Assembly (NCBI GenBank): GCA_035707965.1
Contig: DASSTJ010000180.1
Span: forward strand, 1-48,865
Direction: 5' to 3'
Length of the DNA stretch: 48,865 bases
DNA from: DASSTJ01 sp035707965
GTDB taxonomy: Bacteria; Actinomycetota; Actinomycetes; Actinomycetales; Angustibacteraceae
Shown piece after piece: positions 42,226-48,865 of this stretch (position 1 is its first letter; every line of letters begins with the position of its first letter). A model generated the notes under the pieces. It searched no databases, was not told where the DNA came from, and saw only the letters and a list, made by a program, of their open reading frames with translations. A program made the position numbers and the translations under genes.

Positions 42226-42231
42226 TAGGGT
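42226..42231 (+). promoter_or_regulatory. -10 hexamer of the TrmH-type gene
   Basis: TAGGGT ends 6 bases before GTG 42238, with no ribosome binding site between. The same hexamer and spacing serve the dehydrogenase gene at 19567 within one base. Confidence 0.5.
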
Positions 42232-42237
42232 CGGCAC

Positions 42238-42945
42238 GTGCCTGACGCCACGCCCCCGGAGCCGGACGTCGGTGTCGGTCCGTGGCAGGGCGAGTGGCCG
42301 GACGACGACCGCCTCGACCCCGAGCTGCTCACCCGCGGCGACCGGCGCAACGTCGTCGACAGGTACCGCTACTGGCGGCACGACGCGATCGTGGCGGACC
42401 TCGACACCAGCCGGCACGGCTTCCACGTGGCGATCGAGAACTGGCAGCACGACCTCAACATCGGCTCCGTGGTGCGCACCGCCAACGCCTTCAACGCGGC
42501 GGCCGTGCACATCGTGGGCCGACGCCGCTGGAACCGCCGTGGCGCGATGGTCACCGACCGCTACCAGCACGTGCTGCACCATCCTGACGTGGCGGGACTC
42601 CTGGCGTGGGCGGCGAGGCAGGAGCCGGTGTCGTCCGGCCATCGGGGTGGCACCGGCCGCTCTGGGCAGCACGGCCGCCCCGGTGGTGGCGGTCGGACGT
42701 CGGGCAGTGGGCTCCCGGTCATCGGGATCGACAACCTCCCAGGCGCCGTGCCGCTCGAGGGCTATGGCCTGCCGCGCGAGTGCGTGCTGCTGTTCGGCCA
42801 GGAAGGGCCAGGCCTGACGCGCGCGGCGCACGAGGGTTGCGACGTCGTGCTGTCCATCGCCCAGTTCGGCTCCACGCGGTCGCTCAACGCCGGCGCCGCG
42901 GCCGCCATCGCCATGCACACCTGGGTGGTCCAGTACGCGGTGTGA
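42238..42945 (+). CDS. TrmH/SpoU family RNA methyltransferase
   Basis: These knotted (SPOUT) enzymes methylate ribose 2'-OH in tRNA or rRNA with S-adenosylmethionine. The 235-residue protein has the three family motifs: NIGSVVRTANAF (motif 1), LLFGQEGPGL (motif 2) and FGSTRSLNAGAAAAIAMH (motif 3). A Gly/Arg/Ser-rich insertion of about 27 residues (about 132-160) splits motifs 1 and 2 and probably loops out. There is no separate N-terminal RNA-binding domain. The RNA target is unknown. Confidence 0.92.
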   Translation: MPDATPPEPDVGVGPWQGEWPDDDRLDPELLTRGDRRNVVDRYRYWRHDAIVADLDTSRHGFHVAIENWQHDLNIGSVVRTANAFNAAAVHIVGRRRWNRRGAMVTDRYQHVLHHPDVAGLLAWAARQEPVSSGHRGGTGRSGQHGRPGGGGRTSGSGLPVIGIDNLPGAVPLEGYGLPRECVLLFGQEGPGLTRAAHEGCDVVLSIAQFGSTRSLNAGAAAAIAMHTWVVQYAV

Positions 42946-42996
42946 GTCGACGTCTCTCGGGGCGGCGGATCCGGCGAGAGCCCGCGGCCTGATACA

Positions 42997-43002
42997 TATG
43001 GT
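42997..43002 (+). promoter_or_regulatory. -10 hexamer of the surface-protein gene
   Basis: TATGGT lies 52 bases before ATG 43055, leaving a leader of about 45 bases with a GGAGG ribosome binding site. Confidence 0.4.
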
Positions 43003-43054
43003 GGCTATGCTGCTACTCACGGTGCCTGCCCGTGGTCACCAGACGGAGGCATCG

Positions 43055-45877
43055 ATGTCCGGACGCGCTCGTGCGCTCGTGTCCACCCTGGCTGCCCTCG
43101 CGCTCGTGGGAGCGCCGGTCGCTATGGCGGTTCCGGCGTCGGCCGCGACGTCCGCGACGATCTACGTCGCGACGGACGGCGCCGACGACGTCAGCTGCGG
43201 TACGTCTGCCGCGCCGTGTCGCACCGTGACGCAGGGGGTGGCCCAGGCCCTCGCGTCGGGCGCGGACGACGCGACCGTGAGCATCGCCGCCGGCACCTAC
43301 CCCGAGAACGTGGACACCCCGTCGTGGCCGGCAGGCCGTTCGCTGACCCTGCTGGGAGCCGGCGCGTCGTCCACCACGATCGACGGCCAGAGCGCCGGTG
43401 TGGTGCTTCGCGTCCCGGGCGGCTCCGTGGCGGTCGAGGCCCTCACGCTCACCGGCGGCCACAGCAGCGCCTCGGGCGGAGCCATCGACAGCGACGGCGA
43501 CCTGACGGTCACGAGCTCGACGCTGACCGGGAACTCGACGACCCAGTACGGCGGTGCGATCTACGCCGACCACGGGACCGTCACGGTCACCGGCTCGACG
43601 TTCACGGACAACACGGCGAGCCAGGTAGGCGGCGCCATCAGCGTGCAGGGCTCGGCGACCCTGTCGCTCACGGCCTCGACGCTGTCGGGCAACTCCGCCG
43701 CCGTCGGGGGCGCGGTGTCCGCCGGCACGGCCACGACGACCGTCAGGAGCTCGACGCTGTCGGGCAACAGCGGCTACGGAACCGTCCTCGTGGAAGCCGG
43801 CATGCACGCATCGATCGTCGACTCGACCCTGTACACGCAGGCGAGCGAGCCACTGGTCAACGGCGGCGGAGCCACCTCCACCGTGACGCTGACTCGGTCT
43901 GTGCTCTCGGACGCCGGGCCCTTCGCGTGCAACGGCGCGACGTTCACCGATGGCGGCGCCAACGTCGCGTCGGACGACTCGTGCGGTTTCGGCGACAGCA
44001 CGGGAAGCAAGGTCAGCAGCGCCGACGCGATCGGGTTGAAGCCCTTGGCGGCCAACGGTTCCAGCGGCCCGAGGACCATGGCGATCGGCCCGGCCAGCAG
44101 CGCCCACCTGGTGGTGCCCGCCGCGGACTGCGCGGCGACCGACGAGCGCGGAGAGCCACGACCCGGCGGAGGTCCGGGATCCGCGTACTGCGACGCCGGC
44201 GCCTACGAGCTGCAGCTGAGCGCGCTGGCAGACGTCTACGTCGACGGGTCGGGCACGGACTCCTCTGGTTGCGGCCCGGTGGCCGATCCGTGCCGGACGG
44301 TGCAGCAGGGCGTCGAGCAGGCGCGGCTGTCGACGTCCGCCGACGTCACCGTGCACATCGCCAAGGGCACCTACACCGAGACCGTGGCTGTCGGAGCATG
44401 GCCGGCTGGCAGAGCCCTGACCCTCCAGGGCGCCGGCGCCGCCTCCACCACGATCGACGCCAACGGAACCGGCACGACGTTGTCGGTCAGCGCTGGGAAG
44501 GTGACCGTGCGAAGGCTGCGGATCACCGGCGCGGACTCCACCGGGGTGCGCTCGGGCGGCGACGTCACCCTCGACCGGGTCGAGCTCGTCGACAACACCT
44601 CGGACGCCGGTGGCGGAGCCTTCGTCGGCAACGGGCGGTTCACCATCATGCGCTCCACGCTCGCTGGCAACACGGGTGAGCTGGCCGGTGGCGGTGCGCT
44701 CTTCGTCGCACCGGGCGCCGTGGCCACCATCGACCGCTCCACCCTGACGAGCAACCACGGCCCGGGAGCAGCGATCTTCAACGACGGTGGCGAGGTGACC
44801 GTCTCGAGCTCGACGCTGGCCGGTGACGGATCCGAGGCCGTCGTGCTGATCGGCGACGGGACGACGACGATCGAGAGCTCGATCCTCTCCGGCTCCGGCT
44901 GTGCGGTGCCGGTGACGGACGGCGGTCACAACGTCACGTCCGACGAGTCGTGCGGGTTCAGCACCTCCGGCGGCAGCGTCGTGGGCTCGGTCGACGAGAT
45001 CGGTCTCGCGCCGCTCGGTGACTTCGGCGGCCCGACGCGCACGATGCCGCCGACGTCCTTCAGCCTGGCGGCCTTCCCGCCGAGCAACCGCGTGCCCGCC
45101 GGCGCCGCCGGGTGCCCGGCGTCCGGCTCGCCGGGCACCGACCAGCGCGGGGTGGCCCGGCCCAAGGACGGCGCGTGCGATGTCGGAGCGGTCGAGCTGG
45201 CCCCGACGTCACTGCAAGCGGCGCTGGTCGGCGGGCGGCTGGTCGCCACCGTGACCTCGGCCACCGGATCGCCAGCGAACCTGCCGGATCCCCGGGGCGC
45301 CGTGACCTTCGCCGAGCTCTACATGACGATGCCTGGCTGCGAGCAGGTGCCGGTGGACGCCTCGGGCCACATGTCGTGCACGCCGGACTACCCGCCGATG
45401 GGACCGCTGACGGCCACCTTCGAGTCGTCCAACGGTTTCGCGGTCAGCCGCGACACCGTGTCCGGGATCAGCTCCATCGTCCTGTCGCCCGCCTCGGCGA
45501 GCGTGGGCGTCGGCGAGGGCCGCACCTACACGGCGACCGGCTACGACGACGACGGCAACGCGGTCGCCGACCTCACGTCGTCCGCGACCTTCACCATCTC
45601 GCCCGACGGCAGCTGCGTCGCTGCGCGGTGCACGCCGGCGAAGCCGGGCAGGCACACGGTGACGGCGTCGTTCGGTGGCATCACCGGCACGGCCCTGCTG
45701 GTCGCGGAGGCGTCGCCGGGCAGCGGTCCGTCGACGTCTGGCGGCGGTGGGACGAGCGCCTCCTCCCTGCCGCGTACCGGCCCCACGAGTGACCTCGGCC
45801 TGATGGCCTGGCTGGGGGCGGCCCTGATCGCCGCGGGCGCGGCCTTCGCGGCGGCAGCCCGGCGGCGCCGGGCCTGA
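43055..45877 (+). CDS. Cell-wall-anchored beta-helix surface protein (LPRTG)
   Basis: The 940-residue protein has a signal peptide (1-31), two similar right-handed beta-helix modules (about 36-388 and 392-720), an immunoglobulin-like bacterial domain (about 725-890) and a Ser/Gly linker. It ends in a sortase signal: LPRTG (905-909), a hydrophobic helix and a basic tail (RRRRA). Both modules begin alike (CGTSAAPCRTVTQGV and CGPVADPCRTVQQGV, then GTY and STTID) and end DAGAYEL or DVGAVEL. Paired cysteines recur. ATG 43055 has GGAGG upstream; the frame's ATG at 42998 would precede the signal peptide. Ligand unknown; no sortase gene is in the window. Confidence 0.85.
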   Translation: MSGRARALVSTLAALALVGAPVAMAVPASAATSATIYVATDGADDVSCGTSAAPCRTVTQGVAQALASGADDATVSIAAGTYPENVDTPSWPAGRSLTLLGAGASSTTIDGQSAGVVLRVPGGSVAVEALTLTGGHSSASGGAIDSDGDLTVTSSTLTGNSTTQYGGAIYADHGTVTVTGSTFTDNTASQVGGAISVQGSATLSLTASTLSGNSAAVGGAVSAGTATTTVRSSTLSGNSGYGTVLVEAGMHASIVDSTLYTQASEPLVNGGGATSTVTLTRSVLSDAGPFACNGATFTDGGANVASDDSCGFGDSTGSKVSSADAIGLKPLAANGSSGPRTMAIGPASSAHLVVPAADCAATDERGEPRPGGGPGSAYCDAGAYELQLSALADVYVDGSGTDSSGCGPVADPCRTVQQGVEQARLSTSADVTVHIAKGTYTETVAVGAWPAGRALTLQGAGAASTTIDANGTGTTLSVSAGKVTVRRLRITGADSTGVRSGGDVTLDRVELVDNTSDAGGGAFVGNGRFTIMRSTLAGNTGELAGGGALFVAPGAVATIDRSTLTSNHGPGAAIFNDGGEVTVSSSTLAGDGSEAVVLIGDGTTTIESSILSGSGCAVPVTDGGHNVTSDESCGFSTSGGSVVGSVDEIGLAPLGDFGGPTRTMPPTSFSLAAFPPSNRVPAGAAGCPASGSPGTDQRGVARPKDGACDVGAVELAPTSLQAALVGGRLVATVTSATGSPANLPDPRGAVTFAELYMTMPGCEQVPVDASGHMSCTPDYPPMGPLTATFESSNGFAVSRDTVSGISSIVLSPASASVGVGEGRTYTATGYDDDGNAVADLTSSATFTISPDGSCVAARCTPAKPGRHTVTASFGGITGTALLVAEASPGSGPSTSGGGGTSASSLPRTGPTSDLGLMAWLGAALIAAGAAFAAAARRRRA

Positions 45878-45883
45878 CGCCGC

Positions 45884-46840
45884 CTAGCGCCAGACGCGCC
45901 GGTGCCGGTGGACGGCGGGGGGCTGGGTCTGCGTCCAGACGCGACGCCAGCGAGCGACGTCCGGCCCTGACGTCGAGGGGGTCTCACCGCGTGCGGCCCG
46001 GCGGGTGGCGTCCCACCACGTCGTGCTGTCCTCGTCGATGAGCGCGGCGACGGCCGACTCGATGCGTGCGCCCAGCTCGCGCGGGCCCTCCTGCGCGCCG
46101 GGGCGCAGCGGCTGCCCGTAGCGCACGGTGACCGGTGGCCGGCCCGGCACGGGCCAGCCCCGGCCGCGCGGCATCGCCGCGAACGAGCCGCGGATGCCGA
46201 TCGGCACGACGGGGACCTTGTGCCTGGCCGCGAGAAAGGCCGCCCCGTGGCGGAACGTGCGCGTCCAGCCGTCCGGCGAGCGGGTGCCCTCGGGGAACAC
46301 GACGATGCTCCAGCCGTCGTCGAGCAGGTCGCCGGGCGTCGAGGACAGCGAGCCGGTGCGCCGCTCGATCGGGAAGGTGTTGAACACCATGGCCGAGCTC
46401 GTGGCCCGCCACCAGGTGTCGAAGAAGTAGTCGGCCGCGGCCGCGACGGCCGTCGTGCGGCGCCATCGGTCCGGCAGGGAGCACAGGATCAGCGGGGTGT
46501 CGAGGTGAGAGGTGTGGTTGGCCACGAAGATGACGGGGCCGCCCAGCCGGTCGAGCACGTCGAGCCCGTGCACGACCGGCGCGACCTGTGACCGCAGCAG
46601 CGGCGCCAGCCCGAGCTTCTGGAGGCCCTCGCGCGCGACAGACGCGGCGGGAGTCCGTGCCCAGGCGGTCGGGAACGGCTCAGACGTGCGCGGGGGCTGG
46701 AAGGGCTCGGCCGACCGCGGCACCAGGGACCGCCGTCCCCAGCGCCAGCCCTTGGCGACGGCCCGCAGGTCCTGGCGGGCGCCCTTCAGCAGCGCGCCGC
46801 CGAGCACCTGGCGCGTGACGTGACCCACCGGACTCGTCAT
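45884..46840 (-). CDS. 1-acylglycerol-3-phosphate acyltransferase-like (PlsC)
   Basis: PlsC-type enzymes transfer fatty-acyl groups to lysophosphatidic acid or related acceptors. The 318-residue protein has the four acyltransferase blocks: NHTSHLDT (catalytic His-x4-Asp), FPIERRTG, FPEGTRSPDG and VPIGIRGSF. An N-terminal extension of about 90 residues is basic and poorly conserved. ATG 46840 has GGAGG 4 bases upstream. It follows the LarA-like gene on the same strand by 118 bases, with a palindromic repeat in between, so it is probably a separate transcript. Acceptor not determined. Confidence 0.88.
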   Translation of the reverse strand: MTSPVGHVTRQVLGGALLKGARQDLRAVAKGWRWGRRSLVPRSAEPFQPPRTSEPFPTAWARTPAASVAREGLQKLGLAPLLRSQVAPVVHGLDVLDRLGGPVIFVANHTSHLDTPLILCSLPDRWRRTTAVAAAADYFFDTWWRATSSAMVFNTFPIERRTGSLSSTPGDLLDDGWSIVVFPEGTRSPDGWTRTFRHGAAFLAARHKVPVVPIGIRGSFAAMPRGRGWPVPGRPPVTVRYGQPLRPGAQEGPRELGARIESAVAALIDEDSTTWWDATRRAARGETPSTSGPDVARWRRVWTQTQPPAVHRHRRVWR

Positions 46841-46886
46841 CGGGCCTCCACCTCGCCGCATGGGCTCTGCGTCCGGAGGCCCGCCC

Positions 46887-46938
46887 AGTGATGCATCTTG
46901 GCGCGACACGCTGGCGTGTTGCACGAGAGTGCATCACT
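46887..46938. repeat. Dispersed palindromic repeat, copy D
   Basis: AGTGATGCA (46887-46895) pairs with TGCATCACT (46930-46938). The interior has its own palindrome, ACACGCTGGCGTGT. It lies 20 bases downstream of the LarA-like stop codon (reverse strand) and matches the other three copies at both arms and the GGCGTGT core. Confidence 0.82.
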
Positions 46939-46958
46939 CAGCTGCGGGGCGGGGCTGC

Positions 46959-48539
46959 TCATCGCACGTGCGCCAGGAGGTGCGGGGGGTTGTGCAGGTA
47001 GGTCATGGACGGGGAGCGGCCCACCGTCCCCGACACCATCTCGAGCGCGTCGGCCAGGGACGACGCCGCCCGGAACCCCATGCGCTCCACCGCCTTGCGG
47101 TTGGCGCCGACCCACACGATGTCTCCGCAGTGGTCCAGGGCGTGGGCGATCCAGTACCACATGTAGAACGGGTGGACGCCGTGGTAGGCGTGGGACGTGC
47201 GGTAGAGGTGGATGTACCAGGGGTCAGTGGCGTACTGCTGCTCGAACTTCGCCTCGATCACCGCCGGGTCGGTGGACGTCGTGAGGACCTCCTCGTAGAA
47301 GTCCACGTAGCTCGGGTGGATGAGCTGGCTGAAGTCCTCCTCCACCGGGTGGTAGAGGATGACGGCGCCGCCCTTGCGCACCACCGGCTGTCCCACGTAG
47401 CTGTTGAAGTAGTAGCCGAGTCCCATGCACGCCGCGAGGATCGGGTTCATCGGCGCGTTGACGTTGTAGGGCCCGAGGTACGGCACGCCGAGCACCATGA
47501 CGTCGCTCTGGCCCTGCACCTCGACCATCTGCTGCTGGTGCACCTTGGCGACCGTGAGCTCGTGCACCGCCTCGGTCTCGCCCGCGTGGATGCCGGTGAG
47601 GCCGTAGGGCGCTCGGATCCCCTGGTAGATGTTGTGCCGCAAGCCCTTCGGCGCCAGGGCGAGGCCGCGACGAGCCGCCAGCATCGACGCCTGGTCACGC
47701 ACCCCCCACTCCCACTCGCGCTTCATGAGGAACGAGTAGGTCGACGGGAAGACGTTGTTGTCCAGCGTCGTCTCGACCGTGAAGATCTTGAGGTGGTCAG
47801 CGAGCAAGCGGCCCATGCGCCAGGCGCTGTGGTGCATCGCCGACCTGGTGTGGTCCATGAACGACCGCGAGTGCACCATCGTGTGGCTGTTGTGGTGGTG
47901 CCGCAGGCTCTTGTACGACGCCAGCCCGATCGGGACGGACTTGTGGCCGCCGTCCATGGCCACGATGTTGATGTTCACGTAGACCAGCAGGTCGCTCTCG
48001 GCCGCCCGGCGGTTGATCTCCACGTCCTCACCACGGTCGGTCTGCCCGACCTGCAGCAGGTTCGAGTGGTCCTCGGCGTCGTGGTTGTAGAGAGCGCCCT
48101 GCGGGAAGAACGACCGGAACACCCGCTCGCCGACGATGTCCTTGAGCTCGGCCGCGGTCAGTCGACGGTGCAGCGCGTTCGCCGAGATGAGCTCGACGTC
48201 GTCCACGCCGGCGGCCGCCGCCATGGTGAGCACCTGCTCGATGATGCGCTGACGGATGTCGGGCTTCACCATCGGCGGCAGGGGCAGCGAGATGTCGTCG
48301 AACGCGATCGTGAGGCGCATGCCGGGGAACAGCAGCTCGGGGAGCGGCTCACGGCCGACCGGGTTGAGCAGCGCGCGGCGGATCGCGCCGTCGACGTCGC
48401 GGATCGAGGGCAGCGACTCCGGCGGGTACACGACGCGCGTGCCGCGGGGGAACTCCTCGAGACGGAAGCCCTCGCCCTCCTGCACGACGAGCGGCGGCGT
48501 CCGGTCGTCGACCTCCAGCACGAACCCGGGGCGGCTCAC
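46959..48539 (-). CDS. LarA-like protein (lactate racemase domain, DUF2088)
   Basis: LarA is a nickel-pincer racemase; this 526-residue homologue is about 100 residues longer. The N-terminal half aligns by motif: LTIAFDDISLPLP (LarA DxTRP-like), ANALHRRLTAAEL (catalytic His 108-like), YNHDAEDHSNLL, then RGEDVEINRRAAESDLLVYVN and GGHKS, which keeps the lysine that binds the cofactor. The residue equivalent to LarA His 174 (normally EPHF before the glycines) appears to be missing, as this segment reads NINIVAMDGG. GTG 48539 has AGGAG 6 bases upstream. The cut dehydrogenase gene precedes it by 58 bases, so the two may share an operon. Substrate unknown. Confidence 0.8.
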   Translation of the reverse strand: MSRPGFVLEVDDRTPPLVVQEGEGFRLEEFPRGTRVVYPPESLPSIRDVDGAIRRALLNPVGREPLPELLFPGMRLTIAFDDISLPLPPMVKPDIRQRIIEQVLTMAAAAGVDDVELISANALHRRLTAAELKDIVGERVFRSFFPQGALYNHDAEDHSNLLQVGQTDRGEDVEINRRAAESDLLVYVNINIVAMDGGHKSVPIGLASYKSLRHHHNSHTMVHSRSFMDHTRSAMHHSAWRMGRLLADHLKIFTVETTLDNNVFPSTYSFLMKREWEWGVRDQASMLAARRGLALAPKGLRHNIYQGIRAPYGLTGIHAGETEAVHELTVAKVHQQQMVEVQGQSDVMVLGVPYLGPYNVNAPMNPILAACMGLGYYFNSYVGQPVVRKGGAVILYHPVEEDFSQLIHPSYVDFYEEVLTTSTDPAVIEAKFEQQYATDPWYIHLYRTSHAYHGVHPFYMWYWIAHALDHCGDIVWVGANRKAVERMGFRAASSLADALEMVSGTVGRSPSMTYLHNPPHLLAHVR

Positions 48540-48597
48540 GGCAGTCTCCTCATGTCGTTCGGTCCAGCGATGGGGTGCGGCGTGCTGGTCTCGCCGG

Positions 48598-48865
48598 TCA
48601 TGCTCGGCTCCGGACGTCGAAGCACACCTTCACGGTGCCGAGCCGGCCGGCGCTGTGCGCGTGGTCGAGGGCCTCGCGCCACCGGTGCAGCGCGTAGCGG
48701 CCGCCGACCACCCCGTCCAACGGTGCCTCTGCTGCCAGGTCGAGCGCCACCTCGAACGCGTCTCCGGTCGACGCGTACGTGCCGGCCACCTCGAGCTCGC
48801 GGAACCACGCCGGCGACAGGTCGGCGCTCGCCGGCATGCCCGACAGCACGACGCGGCCCCCCGCC
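48598..48865 (-). CDS. Zinc-type alcohol dehydrogenase (MDR), C-terminal part, cut by window edge
   Basis: The last 88 or so residues of a medium-chain dehydrogenase are in the window; the start lies beyond the right edge. The visible part has AGGRVVLSGMPA, the end of the Rossmann domain, then a helix and the C-terminal ALHRWREALDHAHSAGRLGTVKVCF, typical of the family. The catalytic zinc residues are out of view. It lies upstream of the LarA-like gene on the same strand, so the two may work on the same substrate. Confidence 0.85.
   Translation of the reverse strand, partial: AGGRVVLSGMPASADLSPAWFRELEVAGTYASTGDAFEVALDLAAEAPLDGVVGGRYALHRWREALDHAHSAGRLGTVKVCFDVRSRA

Noticed and set aside
43013..44929. 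638-residue reverse-strand frame inside the surface-protein gene
   Set aside because: Composition of a shadow; the forward frame has signal peptide and anchor.

Overview
The window is about 49 kb of very GC-rich DNA with strongly GC-biased third codon positions, many GTG starts and TGA stops. Its gene content is typical of an actinomycete: a dnaK-grpE-dnaJ-hspR operon with HAIR operators, a DUF4235 protein, DHA2 exporters, LCP and LemA proteins, and DedA proteins. The sequence alone does not fix the genus. I see no rRNA, tRNA, CRISPR array, prophage or insertion sequence. It looks like ordinary chromosome, with the gene at each end cut by the window edge.

Layout. 0-6 kb: a cut hypothetical gene, a membrane protein with an HExxH motif, tyrosine phenol-lyase (reverse strand), an AlkB-like dioxygenase behind a LexA-like box, a secreted S53 peptidase and two small membrane proteins. 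6.3-9.7 kb: a TPP riboswitch controlling an ECF importer (ykoE, fused double ATPase ykoD, ykoC). 9.9-15.1 kb: an L,D-transpeptidase lipoprotein, a DHA2 exporter and a two-gene ABC-2 exporter. 15.1-19.5 kb: the DnaK chaperone operon ending in its own repressor gene hspR. 19.6-24.5 kb: a 951-residue flavin/iron-sulfur dehydrogenase and a membrane-anchored binding-protein/VWA protein. 24.7-27.4 kb: clpB behind another HAIR box, so HspR probably couples the dnaK operon and clpB. 27.5-30.1 kb: a NarL-type two-component pair beside a membrane protein. 30.2-34.2 kb: exonuclease III, a short-chain dehydrogenase, a second DHA2 exporter and orotate phosphoribosyltransferase. 34.3-42.9 kb: a coiled-coil protein, a 60-residue CxxC ORF, LemA, two DedA proteins, a divergent ArsR/MFS pair, an LCP cell-wall ligase, a diguanylate cyclase and a TrmH-type RNA methyltransferase. 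43-48.9 kb: a duplicated beta-helix surface protein ending in LPRTG, an acyltransferase, a divergent LarA-like protein and a cut zinc-type dehydrogenase.

Three signals cut across the genes. First, many genes have a TANNNT -10 hexamer about 6-8 bases before the start codon and no ribosome binding site, which implies leaderless transcripts. Second, several short palindromic repeat families sit at gene 3' ends, including a roughly 52-60 base family with four copies here (GTGATGC ... GGCGTGT ... GCATCA). Third, compact regulatory sites are readable: three HAIR boxes, one SOS-like box placed on the alkB promoter, and a TPP aptamer followed by a hairpin that covers the ykoE ribosome binding site. 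I found no clearly unprecedented multi-gene system. The best leads are the repeat family, the 60-residue CxxC ORF between two of its copies, the LarA-like/dehydrogenase pair and the HExxH membrane protein.
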